The notes under the pieces were generated by a model. It saw nothing but the letters and a program-made list of their open reading frames with translations. It made no database searches and was not told the DNA's origin. Both the position numbers and the translations under genes were made by a program. From Lewinellaceae bacterium (GTDB taxonomy: Bacteria; Bacteroidota; Bacteroidia; Chitinophagales; Saprospiraceae), in contig JACJYR010000003.1 of assembly GCA_020636005.1 (NCBI GenBank), positions 558,001 through 622,000 on the forward strand: DNA of 64,000 nt. Direction: 5' to 3'. Positions 1 to 7,571 of this stretch are shown piece by piece. Every line of letters begins with the position of its first letter. The first letter of the stretch is position 1.

Positions 1-977
1 CCACCGGCCTCGTAGAATGGTCGGAAGAAAACGAACAGATAACCATTGCCCCGATTGAAACCACACCGCAGCGACCGCTACCCAGGTTGAACAAAAAATA
101 CGGACTCAACGACCCGGGCCTGGAAAACCTTTGGGGCTTTGAAGCCATGAACGTGGCTGGCCTTTATGAAATCCTTAAAAACGCCAAGCCTAAGAAAGAG
201 GCACTTATCGCCATACTGGATACTGGTGTGGATGCCAATCACGAAGATCTAAAGGATAATTTCACTTCCACCCAAAGCAAATACGACACCGACAAGGCTG
301 GGCACGGCACCCACTGTGCCGGTATCGCAGCAGCGGTTTCCAACAACAATATCGGCATCGCCTCCTTTTCCCAAACCAATGATTTTGTGCAAGTTACGAG
401 TATCAAAGTGCTTAGCGACGGCGGCTTTGGCACCCAACAGATGATCATCAATGGCATCCTCGAAGCAGCCGACAGAGGGGCAGATGTCATTTCCCTTTCG
501 CTTGGCGGACCATCCAGCGGCCTCCGGCAGCGGGCCTATGAAAAAGCGGTGCAATACGCCAACAACAAAGGGGCTATCCTGGTGGTGGCAGCTGGGAATT
601 CCAACCGAAACGCCAATGAATTTACACCTGCCAACGTCCCGGGCGTCATCACGGTCAGTGCTATTGACACCCTGCTGGGACGGGCCTCTTTCTCCAATTT
701 TGTACAAGACATTAAGATGGCCGTTGCGGCTCCGGGCGTGAAAATTTATTCCACTTTTCCCGGCAGCCAATACCAAACCTTCAACGGCACTTCCATGGCC
801 ACGCCCTATGTGTCGGGTTTGGTGGGTTTAATGAAAAGCCTCAGACCTGAACTCACCACAAAGGAGGCCTACAAAATTTTGAACGGAACAGGAACCGAGA
901 CCAGAGGGAAAGCTGAAACAGGAAAACTGATACAGCCCGCCAGGGCCATTCAAAGTTTGATGGGTACCAACTTCTGA
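1..977 (+). CDS. Subtilisin-family (S8) serine protease, 5' end outside window
   Basis: The reading frame is open from base 3, so the true start lies upstream; the TTG at 87 is internal. This is the C-terminal, catalytic part of an S8 peptidase. The triad is visible: Asp in ILDTGVD (codon 219), His in GHGTHCAG (codon 303) and Ser in NGTSMATP (codon 792), with the oxyanion Asn in VVAAGN (codon 597). Such enzymes are normally exported endoproteases; no signal peptide can be seen because the N-terminus is missing. The frame ends soon after the catalytic core without a T9SS tail. An alternative frame continues past the stop with protein-like sequence to the TGA near 1031, which hints at a one-base frameshift near 962-964. 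The family assignment is secure; substrate is unknown. Confidence 0.93.
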   Translation, partial: TGLVEWSEENEQITIAPIETTPQRPLPRLNKKYGLNDPGLENLWGFEAMNVAGLYEILKNAKPKKEALIAILDTGVDANHEDLKDNFTSTQSKYDTDKAGHGTHCAGIAAAVSNNNIGIASFSQTNDFVQVTSIKVLSDGGFGTQQMIINGILEAADRGADVISLSLGGPSSGLRQRAYEKAVQYANNKGAILVVAAGNSNRNANEFTPANVPGVITVSAIDTLLGRASFSNFVQDIKMAVAAPGVKIYSTFPGSQYQTFNGTSMATPYVSGLVGLMKSLRPELTTKEAYKILNGTGTETRGKAETGKLIQPARAIQSLMGTNF

Positions 978-1051
978 AAAACGGGAACTATGTGAAAGTG
1001 ATGAGTCCCGATGGAAGGGTTCAGAAAACATGAACGAAAAACAACAATGCA

Positions 1052-1528
1052 ATGCTTGAATTAAGACCTGCCCAAAAGGGCGACATCCCCCTTATCCTCC
1101 AATTCATCAAGGATTTGGCCGAGTACGAACGCTTGTCAGACATCGTTGTGGCCAATGAGGAACTATTAGAGGAATCACTGTTTGGGGATTGCCGATATGC
1201 CGAGGTCGTACTGGCTTATTATGATGGGCAACCTGCGGGGTTCGCCTTATTTTTTCACAACTATTCCACCTTTCTGGCGAGGCCGGGTATCTATCTGGAG
1301 GATCTTTTTGTCAAACCAGAATTTCGCAGGAAAAGTATCGGGAAAGCCTTGCTGTCGCACCTCGCCCAAATTGCCCTTGACCGAAAATGTGGCCGCCTCG
1401 AATGGTCGGTGCTCGACTGGAACACGCCTGCTATTGATTTTTATAAAAGCATTGGCGCAAAGGCGATGGACGAATGGACTGTTTTCCGCCTGACCGGTGA
1501 GTCCTTGAATAAGTTGGCCGAATCCTGA
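1052..1528 (+). CDS. GNAT-family N-acetyltransferase (diamine/thialysine type)
   Basis: A 158-residue single-domain acetyl-CoA-dependent N-acetyltransferase. The N-terminus LRPAQKGDIPLILQFI and the acetyl-CoA loop region EDLFVKPEFRRKSIGKALL are typical of GNAT proteins; the end of the domain has the usual WNTPAIDFYKSIGA segment. Overall layout and length resemble the spermidine/spermine and thialysine acetyltransferase subgroup, but the substrate cannot be read from sequence. The loop reads RRKSIG rather than the common RGKGIG, a mild deviation. The ATG at 1052 gives the full fold. It begins about 75 bp after the protease gene on the same strand and converges on the LysM-CAP gene, ending 48 bp from that gene's stop. 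Confidence 0.88.
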   Translation: MLELRPAQKGDIPLILQFIKDLAEYERLSDIVVANEELLEESLFGDCRYAEVVLAYYDGQPAGFALFFHNYSTFLARPGIYLEDLFVKPEFRRKSIGKALLSHLAQIALDRKCGRLEWSVLDWNTPAIDFYKSIGAKAMDEWTVFRLTGESLNKLAES

Positions 1529-1576
1529 GCTTTTTTCGGGTGGAAACAAAGGCTAAATCCTGGCGAATCACCAGCA

Positions 1577-2719
1577 TTACTTACCAAACATTTGGATCCA
1601 GTTATTTGGCATCGTGCCTATTTGCCCAACATAACAGACCGCAACATATTTCCAATCAGGGTTCAGCAGCACCCGGCGATGGCCACGGGTTGGAATGCCT
1701 TCGTCCAGCAAGAGCATGATGACCGCATCACGTACCTCGTCCAGGCCACCCACCAGATTTTCGTTGCCATCGGCAAGGGTGGGGCATTCCCGCCTCGCCC
1801 GCTCCCACGGCCAGGAACCATCGGCTCCGACATGGGTGCTGATGCCTTTTGAACGTTCGTCTTCCCCGTGCTTTTTGGCGGCGTTGTAGAGGCATTGCAA
1901 AGGAGTGAGCAAACTGAGTGGCGGGCTGTTTTTCAATTCATTGATCAGTTCATCGGCGGTTTCCACTGAGCCAAAAGCACTGCCGACCTTGATCTCTGCT
2001 TTCCGTTCTTCGATGAAGGGGATGTAGGCAGCCGGGTTGCTGCGGAGCAGGTTTATTTCATCTGCCATAGCCAACTCTGCCGGTGCCATAAAAGCAGCCG
2101 TCAACTTTGGAGGCCCGGGAATGGTAGGTGTCGAAGTGCTGTCTGGCAATACCGGCTCTTGCTGTTTGGCCAAAACAGCTTCCTCGCCGGGCCTGGTAGT
2201 TGTATTTCCACCTGTAATGGCTGGTTGTTCGGCATCATAAAACTGAAGGGTTCCTTCCTGGGCAAGCGGTGGGCAGTTGCAGTCTTCGGTTTTGAGGCTG
2301 ACCCCTGGGCTGACCTCCTGTGAGGAGGTGAGGTTGTTTATTTTGCGGAAGCGCCATTCGGCAAATCCGTAAGCTTTAGCGATTCCGGCAATTTTTTCTC
2401 CAGGCTTCACGATATGCTGGCCTCCCAGTTGTTTGTCGGCTGCACTGCCAGTTGGTGGGCTCGGCGGGGCACTGGTATTGGTGGTAGCGGTAGCGGATAC
2501 CTTGAGTTCCTTGCAAACAAAGAGCACATCGTTGAGCGCCATGTTGTTCCAGCGGGCAATGTCCTGCACCGGTATTTTGTATTTCCTGGAAATGCTGTAC
2601 AGCGTTTCGCCCTTCTGGACTACATGGATACTAGGTGCCTTGGCTGGGGGACATTGACCATTGGCGGTCAAAAAGGTAAGGCAAACAGCGGCAATGATCA
2701 GGGAAATGTTGCGATTCAT
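1577..2719 (-). CDS. Secreted LysM (x2) plus CAP-domain protein
   Basis: A 380-residue exported protein: an N-terminal hydrophobic signal (about residues 1-21), a first LysM domain at about 30-75 (HVVQKGETLYSISRKY), a second at about 98-145 (HIVKPGEKIAGIAKAYG), a Pro/Thr-rich linker, then a CAP (SCP/PR-1-like) domain from about 215 to the end. CAP landmarks include EINLLRSNPAAYIP, HVGADGSWPWERA, NENLVGG and GHRRVLLNPDWK. LysM domains bind peptidoglycan or related glycans; the CAP domain's biochemical role in bacteria is not settled. Located in the periplasm or on the surface by inference. A candidate -7 element lies about 40 bp upstream of the ATG. No enzymatic function is claimed. Confidence 0.88.
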   Translation of the reverse strand: MNRNISLIIAAVCLTFLTANGQCPPAKAPSIHVVQKGETLYSISRKYKIPVQDIARWNNMALNDVLFVCKELKVSATATTNTSAPPSPPTGSAADKQLGGQHIVKPGEKIAGIAKAYGFAEWRFRKINNLTSSQEVSPGVSLKTEDCNCPPLAQEGTLQFYDAEQPAITGGNTTTRPGEEAVLAKQQEPVLPDSTSTPTIPGPPKLTAAFMAPAELAMADEINLLRSNPAAYIPFIEERKAEIKVGSAFGSVETADELINELKNSPPLSLLTPLQCLYNAAKKHGEDERSKGISTHVGADGSWPWERARRECPTLADGNENLVGGLDEVRDAVIMLLLDEGIPTRGHRRVLLNPDWKYVAVCYVGQIGTMPNNWIQMFGK

Positions 2720-2757
2720 GGTTGGTTGTTTTTTTGTTGAAACAGCTAAATATTGTC

Positions 2758-2765
2758 CAAAGTTA
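2758..2765 (-). promoter_or_regulatory. Candidate -7 promoter element for the LysM-CAP gene
   Basis: On the minus strand this reads TAACTTTG, matching the Bacteroidota -7 consensus TAnnTTTG; the ATG at 2719 would follow a leader of roughly 30 nt. No convincing TTTG -33 box is present at the usual spacing, so this is tentative. Confidence 0.35.
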
Positions 2766-2872
2766 ACAAAGTCGGGTAATTGTTAGCCGATTGGCTGGAA
2801 TAGGCCAGGGGAATGAAAATATCATCCCCGGCAGGCATAGACTGATAAAAATGGTTGGATTCCCTTGTTTTT

Positions 2873-3559
2873 TCAATAGTCGAACTTGATAGAGTACAAC
2901 TGGCCATTTTCCGGGTCAACGTACAGGCTCAGGGGCGTATCCTGCTTTACCCGATGGAGCATGCCTGCCATGTGGATCAACTCCTTGTTCTTGCCTGAAA
3001 GGTTGAAAAAGGTAAAGCCCTGAAAGGTATAGCCAACTGGTTTTCCGTTGGATTCAAACACCTCATTGCAAAAAGTACCGAGATCGTGCTGCGTCATTTG
3101 GGCAGCCACGTCGGGGGCAAACATTTTGTACAATCGGTTATAGTCGCCATTCTTAAATAACTCGCCCACCTCGTCATAAACCTTGATGCGCTCATTTACA
3201 ATTTTTAATTGCCCTTTTGGAAAACTGAAAACCGGGTTGCTCCCGTTCGTCAGGTGCAGGGCTACCCGGATGGAATCGTAAGGGCATTCCTTCAGGTTTT
3301 TATAAAACAGCCAGGCAATATGGGAAGCGGGCAGGGAAATCATATCGGCCATTTGTTCGAGCTTGGGGCTGCTGCTCACCGAAATTTCAGATTTATTTTC
3401 GTCAAATGTGACCAGGCCGCTGTAGAGGGCCGAAACATCTTTTAATGGGTCAACCTTAGCTTCGGAGGAACTGGCAGGGGGAGGCGGTTGGCCCCCTTCG
3501 CTATGATTGCATGAAATGTAAATGGGTAAAATGAGGAGCAGGAAATGTAATTTTGACAT
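2873..3559 (-). CDS. Uncharacterised lipoprotein
   Basis: A 228-residue protein with a short hydrophobic N-terminus ending in LPIYISC, a plausible lipobox with Cys17 as the acylated residue, followed by a low-complexity Gly/Gln/Pro/Ser linker. The mature part has no motif I recognise; it contains a mixed alpha/beta-looking region (FSFPKGQLKIVNERIKV and KVYDEVGELFKNGDYN) that may resemble the small cystatin/NTF2-like domains often found in Bacteroidota lipoproteins, but this is only a guess. It is transcribed leftward, upstream of and in the same direction as the LysM-CAP gene, with a gap of about 150 bp. Likely anchored in the outer or inner membrane. Confidence 0.7.
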   Translation of the reverse strand: MSKLHFLLLILPIYISCNHSEGGQPPPPASSSEAKVDPLKDVSALYSGLVTFDENKSEISVSSSPKLEQMADMISLPASHIAWLFYKNLKECPYDSIRVALHLTNGSNPVFSFPKGQLKIVNERIKVYDEVGELFKNGDYNRLYKMFAPDVAAQMTQHDLGTFCNEVFESNGKPVGYTFQGFTFFNLSGKNKELIHMAGMLHRVKQDTPLSLYVDPENGQLYSIKFDY

Positions 3560-3636
3560 GGAATTATGATTTCAAAAGTTAAATATTACCAGATTTATTT
3601 GAGTAAATGGCTTGAACAACATTGCCGCAATTTTTC

Positions 3637-3726
3637 GAGACTATTCAGAGAAGTGTGTTTTTGAAAAAAACACACTCTCACAGTCAATCACTTGTGAGAA
3701 AACGACACAGTTTTTTGAACAATCTC
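3637..3726 (+). repeat. 90-bp MITE-like element, copy 1
   Basis: This 90-bp segment recurs at 60019-60108 with only two mismatches. Its ends are imperfect inverted repeats (GAGACTATTCAGAGAA at the left against GAGATTGTTCAAAAAA read inward from the right). Inside are two further hairpins: an 11-bp stem AGTGTGTTTTT with a 3-nt loop and a CTCACA/TGTGAG stem, so a folded transcript or strand would resemble a three-way junction. The flanking octamers AATTTTTC (3629-3636) and AATTTATC (3727-3734) differ at one base and look like an aged target-site duplication. It sits in the 351-bp gap upstream of the esterase gene and has no coding capacity. Confidence 0.85.
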
Positions 3727-3910
3727 AATTTATCAAGAAAATGCTGGCATCCGAATTTTGCGTACTGAAATGCCGAAGAAAACTGCCGTTAATATTAACA
3801 AGGCCAATCGGCCCGCCAACTTCAACAGTTTCATCGGTTTATCTATACGAATTACCTGCCAGTTTATTTGAAAAAACCTGTATTTGAAGGTTCAATTGAA
3901 AAAAACAAAA

Positions 3911-5914
3911 ATGACCAATTCCCTTTCCAATGTTGCCAGCAGGATCGTTCTTTTTACAGGGTTGGCCTTTTTCGCTGCCTGCAAACCTTCCACCCGTTCC
4001 AGTTTGCAATTGCACAGCCTGTTTAATGACAATGCCGTGTTGCAGCGAAATGTGCCCATTCCGGTCTATGGAACGGCCCAGCCCGCCGCCACTGTGACGG
4101 TTGCATTAAATGGCCAATCAAAAAACGGAAAAGCCGACAGTTCCGGCAGGTGGATGATAAAACTTGATCCGGAACAGGCAGGTGGGCCATACGATTTGGA
4201 AGTCAGGTCCGGGAAAGAAAAGCGGGTTGTCCACAACATACTCGTAGGGGAAGTATGGCTGTGCAGCGGTCAATCCAATATGGACATGAAACTTCAAGGC
4301 ACGGATCGGGCCGAACTGGTGATCCACGAGGCCGACCATCCACTGCTTCGCTACTTCAAAATTCCCTGGCGGATTTCTTTCGAACCCCTGGACTTCCTGG
4401 AGGCGGAATGGCAGGTATGCTCACCATCCAACGCTGGGGATCTGAGCGCCGTCGCCTATTACTTCGCACGGGAACTCATGGACTCCCTCCAGGTGCCGGT
4501 CGGGGTCATCATAGCCAGTTATAGTGCATCCAACGTAGAGACCTTCACCAGCCTTGAGTCATTTGCTACCTTAAAGGACTATAAAGACTTGAAACCGCTC
4601 GGCCTTGATTTCCCGGAATATTATCAAAAGCGCTGCAAACAAGTGGTGGAAGATTCGCTGAAAGCACATGGGGCAGCCCCCCCGTTTTTTGGCAATCCTG
4701 GTGACGGCTGGCAACAGGCCACATTCGATGACTCCAATTGGGCCAAAGTTGATTGCCCCGGAAAATTGGAACGTTACTTCCCGAAAATGGATGGCCAATT
4801 TTATTTTAGAAAACGCTTTTCCCTGCCTGACGGGTTGGCGAACAGCGGTGCTGTCGTCCATTTCCAGGCCGATGACAACGACGTAGCCTGGGTAAACGGA
4901 AAAGAAATAGGCACCTCCAGCGGGTTTCTTGTCAAAAGGGCCTATCCTGTCGAGGCAGCTATTTTAAGAAAAGCTGATAATATTTTGGCCATCTCCGTGG
5001 AAGACACTGGCCAAAGCGGGGGGCTAACCGGCAGCCCTGAAGACCTGGTAATCACAGGTGCAGCCAATTACAGCCTGCCGATGTCTGGCGATTGGTCAGT
5101 TTTTATCACCGAGCCAAAGTTCAACTACGAAATCACGCAAAATGATTACCCAGGGCTGATCTTCAACGCCATGATCCACCCTTTGACCCGCTACGCCATA
5201 AAGGGCGTAACCTGGTACCAGGGCGAATCCAATATCACAACCGCAGAACAATATAAAACCACCTTTCCGCTCCTCATCAGGGACTGGCGCAGGCAATGGG
5301 GCCAGGACAGCCTCCCCTTCCATTTTATCCAACTCTCGGCATACGGGCGCAATGGAGAAAACTCCAATGTGGGGAGTGACTGGGCTGAACTGCGGGAGGC
5401 GCAGGCCGCTGCGCTCTCGTTGCCAAACACCACTATGACCGTAACCATTGACCTCGGCGAGATAGATAACATCCATCCAACGAACAAGGCAGATGTAGGC
5501 AAAAGACTGGCTGCCAATGTTTTATACCAAACCTACCATAAAAAAATGCCCCATGCCTGCCCCCGGTACAGCAGGATGGAGGTGTCGGGAGGCAAGACAA
5601 CGGTTTATTTCACCAATATTGGATCTGGATTGGTTTGCCACGGCGGTGCCGGCAAGGCAGGAGGGTTTGAGGTGGCTGGCGCCGATCGTATTTTTTATGT
5701 TGCCGAGGCCAATGTAGAAGAGGATAAGGTCGTCATTTTTTCAGATAAGGTCTCTGATCCCGTTTCTGTGCGGTATGCGTGGGCGAATTTTCCGGCAGGC
5801 CCATTGAACCTCTACAACAAGGAAGGATTTCCCGCAGAACCATTCAGGACGGACAACTGGCCAGGCATTACAGCCGGCAAACCCTATATGCCTAAATTTT
5901 CCAGAGCGGATTGA
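3911..5914 (+). CDS. Sialate O-acetylesterase-family SGNH lipoprotein
   Basis: A 667-residue predicted lipoprotein (GLAFFAAC lipobox, Cys23) of the sialate O-acetylesterase/SASA group. The SGNH nucleophile is Ser122 in LCSGQSNMDM and the catalytic pair is Asp519/His522 in EIDNIHPTNK; GVTWYQGESN is the conserved Gly/Asn-bearing block. The region of about 255-365 (GDGWQQATFDDSNW, ADDNDVAWVNGKEIG) looks like an inserted galactose-binding, GH2-type jelly roll, as is usual in this family. Members deacetylate O-acetylated sialic acids or acetylated plant glycans; which applies here is not evident. I chose the ATG at 3911 rather than the TTG at 3884 because it leads directly into the signal peptide. 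It may serve the neighbouring SusCD locus by removing acetyl groups before uptake. Confidence 0.9.
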   Translation: MTNSLSNVASRIVLFTGLAFFAACKPSTRSSLQLHSLFNDNAVLQRNVPIPVYGTAQPAATVTVALNGQSKNGKADSSGRWMIKLDPEQAGGPYDLEVRSGKEKRVVHNILVGEVWLCSGQSNMDMKLQGTDRAELVIHEADHPLLRYFKIPWRISFEPLDFLEAEWQVCSPSNAGDLSAVAYYFARELMDSLQVPVGVIIASYSASNVETFTSLESFATLKDYKDLKPLGLDFPEYYQKRCKQVVEDSLKAHGAAPPFFGNPGDGWQQATFDDSNWAKVDCPGKLERYFPKMDGQFYFRKRFSLPDGLANSGAVVHFQADDNDVAWVNGKEIGTSSGFLVKRAYPVEAAILRKADNILAISVEDTGQSGGLTGSPEDLVITGAANYSLPMSGDWSVFITEPKFNYEITQNDYPGLIFNAMIHPLTRYAIKGVTWYQGESNITTAEQYKTTFPLLIRDWRRQWGQDSLPFHFIQLSAYGRNGENSNVGSDWAELREAQAAALSLPNTTMTVTIDLGEIDNIHPTNKADVGKRLAANVLYQTYHKKMPHACPRYSRMEVSGGKTTVYFTNIGSGLVCHGGAGKAGGFEVAGADRIFYVAEANVEEDKVVIFSDKVSDPVSVRYAWANFPAGPLNLYNKEGFPAEPFRTDNWPGITAGKPYMPKFSRAD

Positions 5915-6101
5915 GATTCGGGCGTCAGGCTCAGGGGAAAAATAACATGACACCAAAATCCGGTTCGGGATTATTTTGCAATTTGACAAGCAGTACGGAA
6001 GTGGTTTTAGCCTAAGACTTGACTAGAATGGAACCGTGCTTTTGAAACATTTTAATCTGCGTCTGCTGCCCAAGAAAACCCTGAGTTATGAATGATTTCT
6101 G

Positions 6102-7460
6102 TCAACCATCCAGCAGACGGTGAATGCCGGTCGCTGTCAACCGCTTCTCCAAATCCTCCAGCGAAACCCCCTTCGTTTCCGGCATCATCCGCCACACAAA
6201 TACCAACTGCAACACCATCATAAAAGCAAAAAAGGCGAAGACCGGGGCGGCACCGATGCTGGTAAACAGCAGCGGCACGAGCGAGGGGATGGCTGCGGCC
6301 AGCACCCAATGCACCGAACTGCCGAAGGATTGGCCCTTGGCCCGCAGATGGTTGGGGAATATTTCTGAAATGAACACCCAGATGACCGTCCCCTGTCCGA
6401 CAGCATGGGCCGCAATGAACAGGAACAGAAAGATGGGCACGGCCATGCCTTTCCAGCCCATGATGAAGGCCAATGCGACCAGTGAAAGTGACACAATGTA
6501 GCCCACCGAACCAATATACATGAGTTGTTTTCGGCCAAAGCGGTCGATCAGCGATAAGCCGAGCAAGGTGAAAATCATGTTCGTGACTCCGATGCCCACA
6601 CTGCTCAAGAGGGCCGAACTTTTTTCCAGGCCAGCTATCTCAAAAATGCGTGGCGCATAATAAAGGAAGGCATTGATGCCCGAAAACTGGTTGAAGAATG
6701 CAATCAGGAATGCCAGCATCAGGGGGAACCGATATTTTGGACTGAAAATCGTTTCGCCCTTATCAGCCAGGGCATGGTCTTCTTCGAGACGGTTCATGGC
6801 CGCTTCCACATCCATTGCCGGGTCAATGAGTCGGAGCGTTTTGGCGGCAGCCACCCGGTCGTTTTTCATCACCAGCAGCCAACGGGGGCTTTTCGGCACG
6901 GTCAGCACCATCAGCATGTAAACGAAGGCGGGAATAGCTTCTACCCCAATCATCCAGCGCCAGGCATTTTCGCCCAGGCCGCTCAACAGGAAATTTGAAA
7001 GAAAGGCGATGAGGATGCCGAAAACGATGTTGAACTGGTAAAGTGCCACGAGCTTGCCCCGGTTGCTGGCAGGTGCTATCTCTGAGATATAGGCAGGTGC
7101 AGCAATCGTGGATGCGCCCACGCCCAAACCGCCAACGAAACGGAAAAAGGCAAACACCCAGGGATCGCCAGCCAGGGCAGAACCAACCGCCGACACAAAA
7201 TAGAATACGCCAATCCAAAAGAGGGTCTTTTTACGGCCCCATTTATCAGTTGGGATGCCGCCAAACATAGCCCCTATGACAGTGCCCCACAGGGCGGATG
7301 CCATTACGACGAAGCCGTGGAAGAATTCGCCTTGTTGCCAAAGGGCCTGAAGGGAAAGGTCGGCGCCGGAGATGACTACGGTATCGAACCCAAACAAAAA
7401 GCCAGCTAAAGCGACGGTAATAGACCAGAAGAAAATCTTGCGGTGGTTCATGTATTCCAT
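6102..7460 (-). CDS. MFS sugar:H+ symporter (SP family)
   Basis: A 452-residue inner-membrane carrier with about 12 hydrophobic segments. Family hallmarks are GFLFGFDTVVISGA in TM1, the loop DKWGRKKTLF, the second-half equivalent DRFGRKQLMY, and the terminal PETKGVSLEDLEKRL. These match the sugar porter family (XylE/GlcP/AraE-like), which imports monosaccharides with protons. The sugar is not determined. It is the last gene of the leftward nutrient locus, 111 bp beyond the second UnbV lipoprotein gene, and may have its own promoter. A second in-frame Met (7451, MNHRK) is a possible alternative start and would fit the promoter position better. Confidence 0.93.
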   Translation of the reverse strand: MEYMNHRKIFFWSITVALAGFLFGFDTVVISGADLSLQALWQQGEFFHGFVVMASALWGTVIGAMFGGIPTDKWGRKKTLFWIGVFYFVSAVGSALAGDPWVFAFFRFVGGLGVGASTIAAPAYISEIAPASNRGKLVALYQFNIVFGILIAFLSNFLLSGLGENAWRWMIGVEAIPAFVYMLMVLTVPKSPRWLLVMKNDRVAAAKTLRLIDPAMDVEAAMNRLEEDHALADKGETIFSPKYRFPLMLAFLIAFFNQFSGINAFLYYAPRIFEIAGLEKSSALLSSVGIGVTNMIFTLLGLSLIDRFGRKQLMYIGSVGYIVSLSLVALAFIMGWKGMAVPIFLFLFIAAHAVGQGTVIWVFISEIFPNHLRAKGQSFGSSVHWVLAAAIPSLVPLLFTSIGAAPVFAFFAFMMVLQLVFVWRMMPETKGVSLEDLEKRLTATGIHRLLDG

Positions 7461-7471
7461 TTTTGATACCG

Positions 7472-7502
7472 CAAACTTAAGGTTTGGCTTGCAAAGCGCA
7501 AT
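7472..7502 (-). promoter_or_regulatory. Candidate promoter for the MFS transporter gene
   Basis: Read on the minus strand: ATTG (7499-7502), 19-nt spacer, TAAGTTTG (7472-7479). This fits the Bacteroidota TTTG/TAnnTTTG pattern with one mismatch in the -33 box. Transcription would start only a few bases ahead of the ATG at 7460, so initiation may actually use the Met at 7451. Confidence 0.4.
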
Positions 7503-7571
7503 TTAAGGTTGGTCCTAAATTCTTTTAAGCTTGAATCATTGGAAACCTTGTTGGTGCTTTGGAAAAGAAGA

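Noticed and set aside
3612..3887. 91-codon open frame upstream of the esterase gene
   Set aside because: It runs through the 90-bp mobile element and has no coding character.
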